DNA of 64,000 bases from Saccharophagus degradans 2-40 (lineage in GTDB: Bacteria; Pseudomonadota; Gammaproteobacteria; Pseudomonadales; Cellvibrionaceae), in contig NC_007912.1 in the NCBI RefSeq assembly GCF_000013665.1, positions 3,086,501 through 3,150,500 on the forward strand. The letters are read 5' to 3'. Positions within the stretch are counted from its first letter, which is position 1. Every line of letters begins with the position of its first letter. Positions 35,984 to 46,177 of this stretch are shown piece after piece. The position numbers and the translations under genes were made by a program. A model generated the notes under the pieces. That model was not told the origin of the DNA. It worked only from the letters and a program-made list of their open reading frames with translations, and searched no databases.

Positions 35984-36655
35984 ATGGCCAACTTTCACCC
36001 AAGTGACAACACATTAATAGAATACTCCGCAGGTAACCTACCTGCCGCACTAGCAATTTGCGTAGCCGCACACCTAGAATATTGCCCCCAATGCAGCCAC
36101 CGCGCTAGCCAACTCAATTCGCTGGGTGGCACCCTGCTAGAAACCAGCGCAAAAGCTCAAGTGGCCAGTACTAGCTTTACCCAATTAATGGCTCGCATTC
36201 AAGCTGCGCCCACTATGGGCGACATCAAAGCGCCTGTGGCTACAGCAACAAAAACAAGTGCTAAGCCAAACTTGCCCAAAGTAATAAATAAGCTTATTCA
36301 CCCCGCAAGGCCACTAAAATGGAAGCGAGTATCACCCGCGTTAAAAGAAGCCATTGTTACTGTAGGCCAAGATCAATATGAAGTGTGTTTTCACCGCATA
36401 AAACGCGGCGGCAAGGTGGCGGAGCACGACCATGGCGGCACAGAAATCACTGTTGTATTGGAAGGAAGTTTTTCTGATGAACTAGGCACCTACACGGTAG
36501 GCGACTATATAGAAAAGCAACCGGGAGACATTCACCGCCCCATGGCCACCCAAAATGAAGACTGTTTATGCCTGTCTGTAAGCGAAGCCCCAGTAAAAAT
36601 AACTGGTTTGCTGGGTAAATTAATTAACCCGTTCATTTCTTTTGCACCGCGCTAA
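35984..36655 (+). CDS. chrR: ChrR-type anti-sigma factor with cupin domain
   Basis: A 223-aa anti-sigma factor, starting one base after the sigma gene. The zinc anti-sigma domain has His5, His30, Cys34 and Cys37 (AHLEYCPQC), the set used by Rhodobacter ChrR with a one-residue offset. The C-terminal cupin (about 115-205) has a second metal-site set: HDHGGTE and DIHRP. The first domain binds the sigma factor; the cupin is needed for the singlet-oxygen response. The conservation of both sites indicates a functional sensor. Confidence 0.92.
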   Translation: MANFHPSDNTLIEYSAGNLPAALAICVAAHLEYCPQCSHRASQLNSLGGTLLETSAKAQVASTSFTQLMARIQAAPTMGDIKAPVATATKTSAKPNLPKVINKLIHPARPLKWKRVSPALKEAIVTVGQDQYEVCFHRIKRGGKVAEHDHGGTEITVVLEGSFSDELGTYTVGDYIEKQPGDIHRPMATQNEDCLCLSVSEAPVKITGLLGKLINPFISFAPR

Positions 36656-36668
36656 CCCTACAGCGCGG
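36647..36668 (+). terminator. Hairpin overlapping the chrR stop
   Basis: CCGCGCT / AGCGCGG with an 8-base loop that contains part of the stop codon; no strong T run follows. Probably a 3' end or stability hairpin of rpoE-chrR. Confidence 0.5.
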
Positions 36669-37277
36669 CGCATTATCTTTTGGCAAACCTGTATTTTAAA
36701 TAAATACTTACAAATAATGGTTCACATATGACATTTTTGGTCACCTCCTTTTTTGTCGCAGAATAAAAACTCCCCCTCCTCTCACACAAGAAAATAACAC
36801 TCGTTAATTAAATCCAAATAAATAACACGTTACTCATCTTGCCGGAATTACAATTTGTGACAATTTACGCCCACCCAAAAGCGTTTTTGTCGAATTGGTT
36901 TACAACCCATTGTGCGACTACTTTATCTCACGCAGTGAGCTGACCTCTGCTTTACTGCTCAAAAAACCAACATCACTAGACGAGCATTTTTTGTACACAT
37001 CAAGCTTGCCCCCTTAGCTTTACTGATAAAAATACAATCAGCCCCATTACGCACACATTAAAAAAAACCATAAAAAAGGTTTTTTAGCCCCGAGTAAAAG
37101 CCATACCTAAAACAATCGTGCGTCGAATTTATTAACACTAAAGGACTACAAATTACTCTCAACCACCAGAAAAACGAGAAGCTCATCACACTTTTTGGCA
37201 CATGCATTGCAATTACCCTTTTGCGAAGCATAACCAATAAGAGGCTATGCCTTTAACTTTAAATCGAGGAACATTTA
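36669..37277. promoter_or_regulatory. Intergenic region upstream of the PEP-CTERM gene
   Basis: About 600 AT-rich bases without a gene. Visible elements are a short hairpin CTCAC-GCA-GTGAG (36927-36939) and a terminator-like AAAAAACC (37062-37069) / GGTTTTTT (37078-37085) about 190 bases before the next start. A long 5' leader or an unannotated small RNA is possible, but I see no recognisable riboswitch. Confidence 0.35.
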
Positions 37278-38009
37278 GTGAGTAAATCAATAAAGCTTTT
37301 AGTAGGTGCGCTAGCACTTACCGCTTGGCAATCTGCATCTGCGGTAATTTTAACTGGGGAATTTAGTGGTGTTATCACTAACAGCCAAGGCTATGGGCTA
37401 GCAAACGGTGGCGCCAACGGTGAAACGTTAACGGGTACTATTTGGATTGATACCGAAGCGGCCCAATTGCGAGACGAGTGCAGCCAATCGCAATACAATT
37501 GCACACGCGATACGGATTACAACGATAAGTGGATAGATATTAGCTATAGCTTCTTAGGCAATACATATAGCCCAGATTCCCCACAGTATACATATTCATA
37601 CGACGGTGTATGGGCGTACGACCAGTACACTTCAGATAATCGCGACTTTCTTCAAATTCTTGAACAGGATTATGTATACAACTCATCCAATTACGCCAAC
37701 GACTATGCGTATGTTTACATCTATGACTGGGTAAACGATATTGTGACTAGCGATAATTTAGCGGACATTTCTACATTATCCCTTAACTGGCAAGATTCCA
37801 CACCAGGAAACTGTAGCGCTAGTGCAGGCCAATGTGGTTACTTCTACGCTTACGACTACGATAATAACACTACAACTAGCTACATAAACGCTAACCTAAC
37901 TTCATTAACATTGAATGCTGCAAGTGTTCCAGAGCCCAGCACTATGGCGCTGTTTGGTATGGGAATGTTTGGCTTATATTTCTCTCGCAGAAAAATGAAA
38001 CGTGCCTAA
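37278..38009 (+). CDS. PEP-CTERM sorted surface/exopolysaccharide-associated protein
   Basis: A 243-aa exported protein. It begins with a signal peptide (IKLLVGALALTAWQSASA) and ends in a PEP-CTERM signal: VPEPSTMALFGMGMFGLYF then SRRKMKRA. Such tails are recognised by exosortase (EpsH/XrtA) systems that act with exopolysaccharide secretion. The mature part is very rich in Tyr, Asp, Asn and Ser, with four cysteines, and has no enzyme motif. Start is GTG with GAGGA seven bases before it. No exosortase gene is in the window. Its terminator region is disrupted by an insertion. Confidence 0.9.
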   Translation: MSKSIKLLVGALALTAWQSASAVILTGEFSGVITNSQGYGLANGGANGETLTGTIWIDTEAAQLRDECSQSQYNCTRDTDYNDKWIDISYSFLGNTYSPDSPQYTYSYDGVWAYDQYTSDNRDFLQILEQDYVYNSSNYANDYAYVYIYDWVNDIVTSDNLADISTLSLNWQDSTPGNCSASAGQCGYFYAYDYDNNTTTSYINANLTSLTLNAASVPEPSTMALFGMGMFGLYFSRRKMKRA

Positions 38010-38036
38010 TTGCTAACCAGCAATCAATAGCTAAAA

Positions 38037-38056
38037 AGGCCTTCGAATGAAGGCCT
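38037..38056 (+). repeat. Left copy of duplicated terminator hairpin
   Basis: AGGCCTTCGAATGAAGGCCT, preceded by AAAA but followed by CAGACTG instead of a T run. Identical to 38257-38276, with the same loop orientation. Confidence 0.8.
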
Positions 38057-38256
38057 CAGACTGATGACAAACCTGACTTAGGTAGCACAGCGAATAAATT
38101 CTTAAGGTGAAAGATCAAAAATGCTCAATTCATGGACGAATTGAGCAAGTTATAGGGACATATTCATACGTTTTTTGAGCTTTCACCCTAAGAATTTGCG
38201 GATTTAGAATGATCAAGCTCTTCGCAGAAATAATAGAGGGGTTTATCAATAAACTG
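38057..38256. mobile_element. 200-bp insertion in the PEP-CTERM gene terminator
   Basis: Exactly 200 bases flanked by two identical 20-base copies of the terminator stem-loop, as expected for an insertion that duplicated its target. The ends are weak inverted repeats: CAGACTGATGACAAACC at the left, and CAGTTTATTGATAAACC when the right end is reverse-complemented (12 of 17 identical). Inside, 38096-38121 pairs with 38171-38197 (AAATTCTTA-GGTGAAAG arms) around a perfect 10-base hairpin TGCTCAATTC / GAATTGAGCA (38122-38147). No coding frame. It resembles a structured MITE that targets terminator palindromes. Confidence 0.65.
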
Positions 38257-38284
38257 AGGCCTTCGAATGAAGGCCTTTTTTATA
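38257..38284 (+). terminator. Right copy of duplicated hairpin, functional terminator
   Basis: AGGCCTTCGAATGAAGGCCT followed by TTTTTTAT. This copy retains the T run and so should still terminate transcripts from the PEP-CTERM gene, now after reading through the insertion. Confidence 0.8.
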
Positions 38285-38324
38285 AAATAACCAATTTTCT
38301 GCACGGAATATTAACTCTGCTATT

Positions 38325-38873
38325 TTAGTTACCTTGCACTGCCAATTTAAGCAAACCCGCCACCGACATTGAATCTGTTATTTCGCCAGTCATTACCATG
38401 TTAATGGCTTCTTTTAATGGCAGTTTTTTTACTTCTATATCTTCACTATCTTCCAACGCTTGCTTGCCAGCGTACAATTGCTTTGCTACGTACACCACCC
38501 CAATTTCATCGGTAACTGAGTTGCTTTGGTGAATAGTTACTAACTCCTCCCACTGCTGCGCACACAAGCCGGTTTCCTCTTCCAGCTCACGCTGGGCCCC
38601 TTCTAGCATATCTTCACCTTCTGGCACGCCGCCTTCGGGAATCTCCCAGGTGTAGCAGTCCAACGCATAGCGGCTTTGTTTTACCAGCCATGTGTTGCCT
38701 TCTTCATCTAAAGGAATTACACCAACTGCGCGGTTTCTAAAGTGAATCAAACCGTAAATACCTGCCGTACCCTTGGGTGTGGTTACCTCTTCATGGGTCA
38801 CACGTATCCATGGATTGCTGTACACCTCTTTACACGTATTTTGTATCCATCCACCTATTTTTTTTATCGCCAT
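38325..38873 (-). CDS. Nudix hydrolase, ADP-ribose pyrophosphatase-like
   Basis: A 182-aa enzyme with a complete Nudix box, beginning GGVPEGEDMLEGAQ and continuing into RELEEETGL near residues 80-102 (G-x5-E-x7-REU-x-EE-x-GU). The preceding strands (NRAVGVIPLDEEGNTWLVKQ) and the C-terminal part are of the ADP-ribose/NDP-sugar pyrophosphatase subgroup. It would hydrolyse a nucleoside diphosphate linked to another moiety with Mg2+. It is followed in orientation by the CvpA-like gene upstream, 40 bases away; the two may be co-transcribed. Confidence 0.88.
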   Translation of the reverse strand: MAIKKIGGWIQNTCKEVYSNPWIRVTHEEVTTPKGTAGIYGLIHFRNRAVGVIPLDEEGNTWLVKQSRYALDCYTWEIPEGGVPEGEDMLEGAQRELEEETGLCAQQWEELVTIHQSNSVTDEIGVVYVAKQLYAGKQALEDSEDIEVKKLPLKEAINMVMTGEITDSMSVAGLLKLAVQGN

Positions 38874-38913
38874 TAGAAACTTAACCTATTAACTAATAAT
38901 GTAAATTTAACTG

Positions 38914-40080
38914 CTATTCGCCCTGCGCTGTCATCAACTCTGCGTTTGCGCGCTTATGTTCTGGCGTATTGTCGTAATCGGTATATTGCATATTACCGTT
39001 GTCGTCCACCCACTTATAAATTTCTACAGGCTTAACCGTGCGGGACGCTTCGGGTTTAATCTCACCCAAACCACCCAAAGGGTTACCCGGCTTTAACTGA
39101 GTAAAATCATGACTTTCCATTGCGGAATCTTCCTGCATAATTAAATCAACCAACCGGCTTACTTTGGCATTAAACATAATGTTTAACGGGTTTTTATCCT
39201 GCACAAGCTTAATTACTTCTGGGTCGTTAAGTATTTGCTGCACTTCGGGGTTGGTTTTTAAATATTCCATACGGCGCCATACAAATGTCATGTTATGCGC
39301 TAGAGTTTCATATATTTCGCTTTGTTGAACCTTAGTTGGGTCGCCATCTTTGCCTGCTAACGCCAACTTAGATATAGATTGCACCCCTTCTTGCTGAGCG
39401 ATGTTTTTAAATGCTGGCGTTTGCTGTAGCGAGGCGTAATCTTTTCTAGCCATATAATATTGCGCAGTGCCATCATTAAAAAATTGCTCCATTACGCCAG
39501 AATCGGAAAGACTGCTAAACCCCTCCACAAATTGCTCTGGGTTAGCCAGTAATGCCCCCATAAGCTGCGAATGAATTTCTTTGGCGCCCACCGCTTTCGA
39601 GCCGGCTTGGGCCACGCCGCCAATTAATTTGCCTGCAGCTGTTGCCAATGGCTGGGGCACCGCTAATTGCGCCGGTACGGTATTGCCTGCGCGCGACTGC
39701 CAAGCGGCACTTAAAAAGGTGGCGCCCCATACAATGACCAAACCACTAAAACACCCCAGCACTGTGCCTGCTCCTAGGCCCGCTAACCGAGCAATAAATG
39801 TTTTTTTATCTAACCATTTTTCTAAAAACAGCTTAGGTAAGGTAGACGCTAATAAATACGCAAGTATAAAAATAACCACGCTCGCTACCATCATGGCAGC
39901 CGTGCTACCTAGGCCATAGCCCTGAATAGCCACGCCCGCATCTTTCGCCCATAGCAAACTTGCACCATAGGCAACAGCAAAACCAAACAGGCCCAAAAGC
40001 GTCACCCAAATACCCTGCAAATAGCCGCGCAGTGCAAAATAGAGCACCCAGCCGGCGAAAAGAATCCATACAATTGTCAT
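38914..40080 (-). CDS. CvpA-family membrane protein with C-terminal DUF4124-like tail
   Basis: A 388-aa protein. The first 130 residues contain about four membrane helices (IVWILFAGWVLYFALRG, VTLLGLFGFAVAYGASLLW, MMVASVVIFILAYLLAS, VLGCFSGLVIVWGATFL) in the CvpA/colicin V production pattern. A long soluble helical region follows (about 140-340). The C terminus, EIYKWVDDNGNMQYTDYDNTP, is a DUF4124 signature usually found in periplasmic proteins. The combination suggests an envelope-associated scaffold. Function unknown. Confidence 0.75.
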   Translation of the reverse strand: MTIVWILFAGWVLYFALRGYLQGIWVTLLGLFGFAVAYGASLLWAKDAGVAIQGYGLGSTAAMMVASVVIFILAYLLASTLPKLFLEKWLDKKTFIARLAGLGAGTVLGCFSGLVIVWGATFLSAAWQSRAGNTVPAQLAVPQPLATAAGKLIGGVAQAGSKAVGAKEIHSQLMGALLANPEQFVEGFSSLSDSGVMEQFFNDGTAQYYMARKDYASLQQTPAFKNIAQQEGVQSISKLALAGKDGDPTKVQQSEIYETLAHNMTFVWRRMEYLKTNPEVQQILNDPEVIKLVQDKNPLNIMFNAKVSRLVDLIMQEDSAMESHDFTQLKPGNPLGGLGEIKPEASRTVKPVEIYKWVDDNGNMQYTDYDNTPEHKRANAELMTAQGE

Positions 40081-40267
40081 GCTGTGTGTAAATCCTCGTT
40101 TTCTACATTATTATCGCGATTAAGGCGCTTATTAAATTGCCCATAGATTAGACAATTGCTAATATTGCCGCCCCTTTTCAAATGGGGCTGGCTTAAGCGT
40201 TTAGGCCTCAATCAAAAACGGTAATGCTACCACCGACCTGCCCACTATACAGCGCGGAAATTTATCT

Positions 40268-43162
40268 ATGTCACACGGCACTTCTTTAGACGAACTTTTC
40301 AACTCACGCGATTTCATAGGCCGCCATATTGGCCCCAATGCAGATCAAACGCGAGCCATGTTGGATGCCATGGGGCTGGATAGCATAGACCAGCTTATAG
40401 ACCTTACCGTACCCGCGTCTATTCGCGGTGAAGAAACCCGCGCCCTAGCCGCACCGGTAAACGAGCAGCAAGCCTTAGCCGAGCTAAAAAACATTGCAGG
40501 CAACAACCAACGCTTTAAAAGCTATATAGGCATGGGCTACCACCCTACCTATGTACCCCCCGTTATATTGCGCAATGTATTAGAGAATCCAGGCTGGTAC
40601 ACCGCCTATACGCCCTACCAGCCAGAAATTGCACAGGGGCGATTGGAAGGCTTACTTAACTTCCAACAAATGATCATTGAATTAACCGGCATGGATATGG
40701 CCAACGCCTCTATGCTAGATGAAGCTACCGCCGCAGCCGAAGCCATGGCAATGGCCAAACGCGTTGCCCGTAAAAACAAAAGCAACACCTTCTTTGCCGA
40801 TAAACACTGCCATCCACAAACCCTTGCCGTATTGCAAACCCGTGCCAGTCACTTTGGCTTTGAGCTTGTTATTGGCGACATAACCCAAGACCTAAACAAG
40901 CAAGAAGTATTTGGCGCCATCACCCAGTACCCCGGCACCTCGGGCGAAGTAAAAGACCTGCGCCCAATAGTTAACCAAGCCCACGAGCAAGATGCGCTAT
41001 TAATCGTAGCCGCCGACATTCTTAGCTTGGTGTTACTCGAATCCCCCGGTGCGATGGGGGCCGACATAGTAGTGGGCAGCAACCAACGCTTTGGTATTCC
41101 TATGGGCTTTGGTGGCCCACACGCTGCGTTTTTTGGGTTTAGAGAAAAGTACAAACGCGCAACCCCTGGCCGCATTATTGGCGTATCGGTAGATACACGC
41201 GGCAAACGCGCACTGCGTATGGCCATGCAAACCCGCGAGCAGCACATACGCCGCGAAAAAGCCAACTCCAACATTTGTACATCGCAGGTTTTATTGGCGG
41301 TGATGAGCGTGTTTTACGCCATGTACCACGGCAGCGCGGGCGTTACCCGAATAGCGCAACGCGTGCACACCCTAACCAAGATGCTTGCCCAAGGCTTAAC
41401 AGCACAGGGCCACAAGTTGGCGTTTGATAACTACTTCGACACCTTGTGTGTAATAGTGAACGATCAACAACAAGGCCTGTTTGATCGCGCCCAGCAAGCG
41501 GGTGTTAACCTGCGTAAACTCGATAAAAACGCGCTAACTATTAGCTTAAACGAATGCACAAGCCTAGAAGATATCCACCAATTGCTGGATATTTTCTCAC
41601 TAGGCAAACACTCGCAAGATGTTAAAAGCTTAGAAACCAAAGCCCTAGCCGCAGAAGTGATTCCCGCTAGCTGCCGCCGCGAAGGCCCAGCGCTTAACCA
41701 CCCAGTGTTTGAGCAATACCACTCAGAAACCGAAATGCTGCGCTACTTAAAGCGTTTAGAGTCGAAAGATATTGCCCTAAACCACGCAATGATTCCCCTC
41801 GGCTCTTGCACCATGAAGCTAAACGCTACAGCCGAAATGATTCCCGTAACTTGGCCAGAATTTGGTGAGCTACACCCCTTTGCGCCAATGGAGCAAGCCG
41901 CTGGCTACAGCACTTTGTTTACGCAACTGCAAGATATGCTAAAAGCCTGTACCGGCTACGACGCCATTAGCCTGCAACCCAATGCTGGCTCGCAAGGCGA
42001 ATACGCTGGCCTTGTGGCAATACGTAAATACTTCGAGCACCTAGGTCAAACCGAGCGCAATATTTGTTTAATACCCGCCTCGGCCCACGGCACCAACCCA
42101 GCCTCGGCACAAATGGTAGAAATGAAAGTGGTAGTCGTTGCCTGCGATAACCTCGGCAACGTAGACCTGAACGACCTAAAAGCTAAAGTAGCCCAATACG
42201 GTGAAACCATTGCCGCATTAATGGTTACCTACCCATCTACCCACGGCGTGTTTGAAGAAGAAATTACCGCCATTTGCGACCTCATCCACTCGGTCGGTGC
42301 ACAAGTGTATATAGACGGCGCCAATATGAACGCCCTTGTGGGCTTGGCGGCACCAGGTAAATTTGGTGGCGATGTATCGCACTTAAACCTGCACAAAACC
42401 TTCTGTATTCCACACGGCGGCGGCGGCCCGGGCATGGGCCCTATTGGTGTAAAATCTCATCTTGCGCCCTTCTTGGCCGGCCATCCAGTACAACCCGTGC
42501 CCAACACATTGGTAGAAAACGGCACCATATCTGCTGCGCCGTGGGGCTCGGCAAGTATTTTAACCATTAGCTGGATGTACATTCGCATGATGGGTGCCGA
42601 AGGTATGAAGCGCGCAACCGAGTTCGCCATATTAAACGCCAACTACATAGCGCACCGCCTGCAAGACCACTACCCCATTTTGTACAAAGGTAAAAACGGC
42701 TACATTGCCCACGAGTGCCTACTAGACTTGCGCCCACTAAAAGAAAGCAGCGGCATAACCGAAGAAGACATAGCCAAACGCTTAATGGATTTCGGCTTCC
42801 ACGCACCTACCATGTCGTTCCCCGTGGCTGGCACACTTATGATCGAGCCAACCGAATCGGAATCACAAGCAGAGCTAGACCGCTTCTGCGACGCCATGAT
42901 TAAAATTCGTCAAGAAGCCTCTCTAGTAGAAAGCGGCGAACTACCAAGGGATAACAACCCCCTAGTTAACGCCCCCCACACCCTAGACGACGCCCTAGAC
43001 GAAACGTGGACACGCCCCTACACCCGCGACGAAGCCACCCGCCCACTACCTTACCTACACGCACACAAGATTTGGCCTACGGTGAATCGTATTGATAATG
43101 TGTATGGGGATAGAAATTTAATTTGTAGTTGCCCAAGTATTGAGAGTTATACAGAAGAGTAA
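40268..43162 (+). CDS. gcvP: Glycine dehydrogenase (decarboxylating), P protein
   Basis: The 964-aa single-chain P protein of the glycine cleavage system. It decarboxylates glycine using pyridoxal phosphate and passes the aminomethyl group to lipoyl-GcvH. Both homologous halves are present. The N-terminal half has the [14 protein letters not shown] region; the C-terminal half has the PLP lysine in [20 protein letters not shown]. The first residues DFIGRHIGP are conserved. gcvT and gcvH are not in the window. No glycine riboswitch is apparent in the 187 bases before it. A stem-loop follows at 43201. Confidence 0.97.
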   Translation: MSHGTSLDELFNSRDFIGRHIGPNADQTRAMLDAMGLDSIDQLIDLTVPASIRGEETRALAAPVNEQQALAELKNIAGNNQRFKSYIGMGYHPTYVPPVILRNVLENPGWYTAYTPYQPEIAQGRLEGLLNFQQMIIELTGMDMANASMLDEATAAAEAMAMAKRVARKNKSNTFFADKHCHPQTLAVLQTRASHFGFELVIGDITQDLNKQEVFGAITQYPGTSGEVKDLRPIVNQAHEQDALLIVAADILSLVLLESPGAMGADIVVGSNQRFGIPMGFGGPHAAFFGFREKYKRATPGRIIGVSVDTRGKRALRMAMQTREQHIRREKANSNICTSQVLLAVMSVFYAMYHGSAGVTRIAQRVHTLTKMLAQGLTAQGHKLAFDNYFDTLCVIVNDQQQGLFDRAQQAGVNLRKLDKNALTISLNECTSLEDIHQLLDIFSLGKHSQDVKSLETKALAAEVIPASCRREGPALNHPVFEQYHSETEMLRYLKRLESKDIALNHAMIPLGSCTMKLNATAEMIPVTWPEFGELHPFAPMEQAAGYSTLFTQLQDMLKACTGYDAISLQPNAGSQGEYAGLVAIRKYFEHLGQTERNICLIPASAHGTNPASAQMVEMKVVVVACDNLGNVDLNDLKAKVAQYGETIAALMVTYPSTHGVFEEEITAICDLIHSVGAQVYIDGANMNALVGLAAPGKFGGDVSHLNLHKTFCIPHGGGGPGMGPIGVKSHLAPFLAGHPVQPVPNTLVENGTISAAPWGSASILTISWMYIRMMGAEGMKRATEFAILNANYIAHRLQDHYPILYKGKNGYIAHECLLDLRPLKESSGITEEDIAKRLMDFGFHAPTMSFPVAGTLMIEPTESESQAELDRFCDAMIKIRQEASLVESGELPRDNNPLVNAPHTLDDALDETWTRPYTRDEATRPLPYLHAHKIWPTVNRIDNVYGDRNLICSCPSIESYTEE

Positions 43163-43555
43163 AAAATTGAGTACAACTCTAGTTGAATATCGATAATGAT
43201 GGTGTGGAAGCTAGAAAAAGCGCCACACCTAAATTGTATTCCTTAGGACTAGACCTGACACGTCAACATACGATGACGTGAATGACAGGTTTTGATTGCA
43301 GCTCGAATGATAAAACTAAACCAAGGGTAACTCTCAAATGGCCAGTTGATTGCTTCGTAATTAAACACATAACTGGCTTACTAAATACTTTGCATGTAAA
43401 GCCAAGTAGCGAGCTTGTAGATGGTGGGCAGTGCCCACGGATGAGATATTTTATTGGCAAATAGTTAAAGTAAATTAACTATTCGCCAAATTACTTGGCT
43501 AGATAGAACTCTGGAATTTCTGGGCAATCAAAGGTTCTTTTGTTAATTTAGGAAT
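43163..43555. other. Intergenic region with hairpins after gcvP
   Basis: No gene supported. It holds GGTGTGG / CCACACC (43201-43229, probable gcvP 3' hairpin), the palindrome GTGGGCA-G-TGCCCAC (43424-43438), and AATAGTTAA / TTAACTATT (43460-43483). Short open frames on both strands lack coding character. Confidence 0.45.
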
Positions 43556-43735
43556 TTATCGCTGAAGGTGTGGATAAAATTCTTTCGCTGCAAGCGATCC
43601 GCCCTCTCCAAATATAATCTTCTGCATTTCTACGCTAACAACTGGTAAACGAAACCCTCTTATTAATGCCTCCGCCTTCGCTGTTGGGCTAAGCGCATTA
43701 AGCTCTTCTAACCGCCAAGATTGAATCGAATACAG
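43556..43735 (-). pseudogene. Open frame continuing past the lipoprotein stop codon (possible pseudogene 3' part)
   Basis: Directly after the TAG that ends the lipoprotein gene, the same frame stays open for 59 codons to TAA at 43556-43558. The translation begins LYSIQSWRLEELNALSPTAK and includes a compositionally normal stretch (RLPVVSVEMQKIIFGEGG). It has no early ATG. It may be the C-terminal part of a protein cut by a nonsense mutation, the remnant of a separate gene, or chance. I recognise no family. Confidence 0.4.
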
Positions 43736-44092
43736 CTAGTACCCAGTTATACTCGCCAAATGTTTCATGCTGTCACAATGCCATTCTTGGCCAGTAACTT
43801 CCTCCGCTGCAATTTTAAATATTTCATATCGCTGGTCTGATTGAGCAGAGCTAACGGCGTCCCAAGCCATCGCCGCATTGGAATTAGGTGTTAACTTATG
43901 GATCTGTTTAGTAATAAATTCATTTCTTTCCAAGTTACTCATGCTTTCGTAATTGGCGTTACTATCTAGCATATCGAAAGCAGAGCATACCAAGTCGAAG
44001 CTTGAACCCGAGGGAGAACTAGACGAAGAGTCGGCACAACCATATAAAACACTTACGATCACACACACTAGGTAAAGCTTTGCGTTTTTCAT
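43736..44092 (-). CDS. Small lipoprotein of unknown function
   Basis: A 118-aa protein with a lipoprotein signal peptide (KNAKLYLVCVIVSVLYGC, lipobox VLYGC near residue 19) and a Ser-rich spacer (ADSSSSSPSGSS) like other envelope proteins here. The mature domain is helical, with cysteines at CSAF and HCDSM. Its ending, EVTGQEWHCDSMKHLAS, looks like a natural C terminus, so the TAG stop may be genuine even though the frame continues for 59 more codons. Confidence 0.6.
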   Translation of the reverse strand: MKNAKLYLVCVIVSVLYGCADSSSSSPSGSSFDLVCSAFDMLDSNANYESMSNLERNEFITKQIHKLTPNSNAAMAWDAVSSAQSDQRYEIFKIAAEEVTGQEWHCDSMKHLASITGY

Positions 44093-44465
44093 CTAGTAAC
44101 ACTCCAAATAAAGCTTATTTATTTTTTCTTAATTAGTAGCCCTAGTTGATAAATTATTTTATGAGACTGCAGCTTAAAATCAGCAGTATGATGATCATTG
44201 GAATCAGTTATATTTACTCGGAATCTATTGGGCTGCCCTGCTGCTCTCCCCAGTACCTTCTATTTTTTGGCGTTTATCGCGACTAATAAATAGCTACAGA
44301 GATTGAGTATTTTAATGGAAGAACAAAAAATAACGTGAAAGTACTTTAAATGCTAGTTAAGCAGGTTGGCAAGCGATTCAGTTCACAATCTTTACGCACA
44401 CAAAAAAGCCGCGAATCTTCGCGGCTTTTTTAGGTTTGCATTCAGCTTTTTACACTATTACCCAA
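44093..44465. other. Intergenic region with bidirectional terminator
   Basis: 373 bases between two minus-strand genes. Apart from the terminator at 44402-44431 and the presumed promoter of the lipoprotein gene, I see nothing in it. Confidence 0.4.
44402..44431. terminator. Bidirectional intrinsic terminator after the alginate lyase gene
   Basis: A GCCGCGAA / TTCGCGGC stem with A6 before and T6 after, 34 bases beyond the stop of the minus-strand lyase gene. Confidence 0.9.
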
Positions 44466-46040
44466 CTAGTTGTGGGTGGCCTCTAATGCATAGAAAGTTG
44501 CTTGCACGTAGTCATCGGGGTCGCCCGAGTTATTTTGGTTGTACACGCCAGCTTTAAAGTACATGTACTGGCCGCCTTCGTCGTAGCCGCTGGCGCTCAT
44601 GTCTAGCACTTTGGTTACGTCGGGTTTGCCTTCACGCATAATGGTTACAGTGAGCGTGTTGCCGCGTACATCTATTTCGTAGCTGAACGTTTCATCTAGC
44701 GCTATACCGTCGGCTGGGTCGCTAGCGTTGTCGCCACGGCTGCCGATCATTTCGTGCCAAGTGTCGTCACCATCTAACAACTCGTGCGCGAAGTAAATTG
44801 AGCCTTTGCTATTAGAAGGTAATTTGCGGTAGTACAAGCGAATTGGCTCGTCGTCGTTCGCGTGTATTTGACCAATAATTACGCGGCCAACTTGGTATTC
44901 AAAGCCATCGCCGTGCGTGGTGGTTACCTTGTTTACGGCCAATGTGGCTCGCAGGTTGCCGTCTATTCCACCGGCTGCGTTTAAATCGCTTTGCGGTGCA
45001 GAACCAAACACCCAGTTGTTACCATTTACACCTTGGGTAGAAATACTGCTGTTCCCTCTGCGTAACATTTCTCTTAGCTCCACGCGCGTATAAGAAGTAT
45101 TGGTAGAGGTTTTAAAGCCCGCAACTGGGCATTTAAATACCATACCGCCATCTGCAGCTGTGTAAAAAAATTCCGAACTTTCGTAGCCCGCGTTTAGGTC
45201 GGACTCTTTAATACTATCTGCAGTGCCGCTGCCATCTGTATCGGTTGGCACACTTAAATACCAAGGCCATAAATCGAAGTTACTCGATGGCGCGGCATCT
45301 GGGTCTAACGCGTCAGTTACGAGCGGCGGATTTGGCGTGGTTGCTGGCATGTCACCATCTGTTGGCGCTGGCGGCTCTGGTGGCTCTACTACAACAGGAT
45401 CTTCGGTAGGCGTACCTGTTTCACCACAATCGTAAATATCTACTTCTATCAAGCTGTTCCATGTGTTGTCGGTGTTGCCGCGGCCAACCACGCGAATGTA
45501 ACGCGCATCGGTGCTGTCTAACGTTACCGCCTCTAGGCTTGTAGTACCTTGTGACTGAAGGTTAGTTTGCAAGGTGCTCCAAGATACCGCATCTAGCGAA
45601 CTTTCTATGTCGTAAAAACTAGTGCGAGTATCACCTTTATACCAAGCACTGTGTATTTCTCTTACGTCTTTTGCGATAGCAAGATCAAACACTATCCACT
45701 TGCCATCGCCAAACGAAGACCAACGCGACTCATCGGTTAGGTCGTCATCTATTGTATTTGCCGGTACATAGCCATCGTTACTGCCATCGTCGAAGGCAGA
45801 GCTTATAGTGCTTAACGCTGGCGTACACTCTACCGGTGTAGGTGTTGGTGTTGGTGTTGGCGTTGGCGTTGGCGTCGGCGTTGGCGTTGGTGTCGGCGTT
45901 GGTGTCGGCGTTGGTGTCGGCGTTGGCGTCGGCGTTGGTGTCGGCGTGGTTTCAGGGGACTTACTATCGCCACCACCACACGCACTAATAATTAAACCAG
46001 ACAGGGTTACAACAAAGGCTTTGATAACTACTTTTAACAT
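44466..46040 (-). CDS. PL7-family alginate lyase lipoprotein with discoidin-like domain
   Basis: A 524-aa secreted lipoprotein that should cleave alginate by beta-elimination. Domains in order: lipoprotein signal ([15 protein letters not shown], Cys near residue 21), a linker of about 17 Thr-Pro repeats, an F5/8 (discoidin, CBM32-like) domain (about 75-205), a Pro-rich linker, then the PL7 jelly-roll. The lyase shows the family's three conserved regions: [19 protein letters not shown] and [10 protein letters not shown]. The ATG at 46040 replaces an upstream TTG because the signal peptide starts there. The linker is encoded by a hexamer-like tandem repeat (45838-45950) prone to length change. 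Confidence 0.92.
   Translation of the reverse strand: MLKVVIKAFVVTLSGLIISACGGGDSKSPETTPTPTPTPTPTPTPTPTPTPTPTPTPTPTPTPTPTPTPVECTPALSTISSAFDDGSNDGYVPANTIDDDLTDESRWSSFGDGKWIVFDLAIAKDVREIHSAWYKGDTRTSFYDIESSLDAVSWSTLQTNLQSQGTTSLEAVTLDSTDARYIRVVGRGNTDNTWNSLIEVDIYDCGETGTPTEDPVVVEPPEPPAPTDGDMPATTPNPPLVTDALDPDAAPSSNFDLWPWYLSVPTDTDGSGTADSIKESDLNAGYESSEFFYTAADGGMVFKCPVAGFKTSTNTSYTRVELREMLRRGNSSISTQGVNGNNWVFGSAPQSDLNAAGGIDGNLRATLAVNKVTTTHGDGFEYQVGRVIIGQIHANDDEPIRLYYRKLPSNSKGSIYFAHELLDGDDTWHEMIGSRGDNASDPADGIALDETFSYEIDVRGNTLTVTIMREGKPDVTKVLDMSASGYDEGGQYMYFKAGVYNQNNSGDPDDYVQATFYALEATHN
45838..45950. repeat. Tandem repeat encoding the Thr-Pro linker
   Basis: Degenerate 6-base units (GGCGTT, GGTGTC, GGTGTT on the plus strand) repeated about 18 times inside the lyase gene. 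Unit number can vary without shifting the frame. Confidence 0.85.
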
Positions 46041-46177
46041 AACAAACCCAAACAATTATTTTTAAAATAACCTAGCTACCTAGGTGTACCGTTAAACGCC
46101 ACGCCATTACATTATTTTTCAGCTAGCAAGACAAAAGCAGAAAAACAATGCCAAGCTGTGGACGCAATAAATAGCTT

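Noticed and set aside
40081..40267. Glycine riboswitch ahead of gcvP
   Set aside because: The 187 bases show no tandem aptamer-like conserved blocks or suitable stems that I can recognise.
45808..46065. Plus-strand frame coding mainly Val-Gly repeats
   Set aside because: It is the antisense of the Thr-Pro linker repeat inside the alginate lyase gene.
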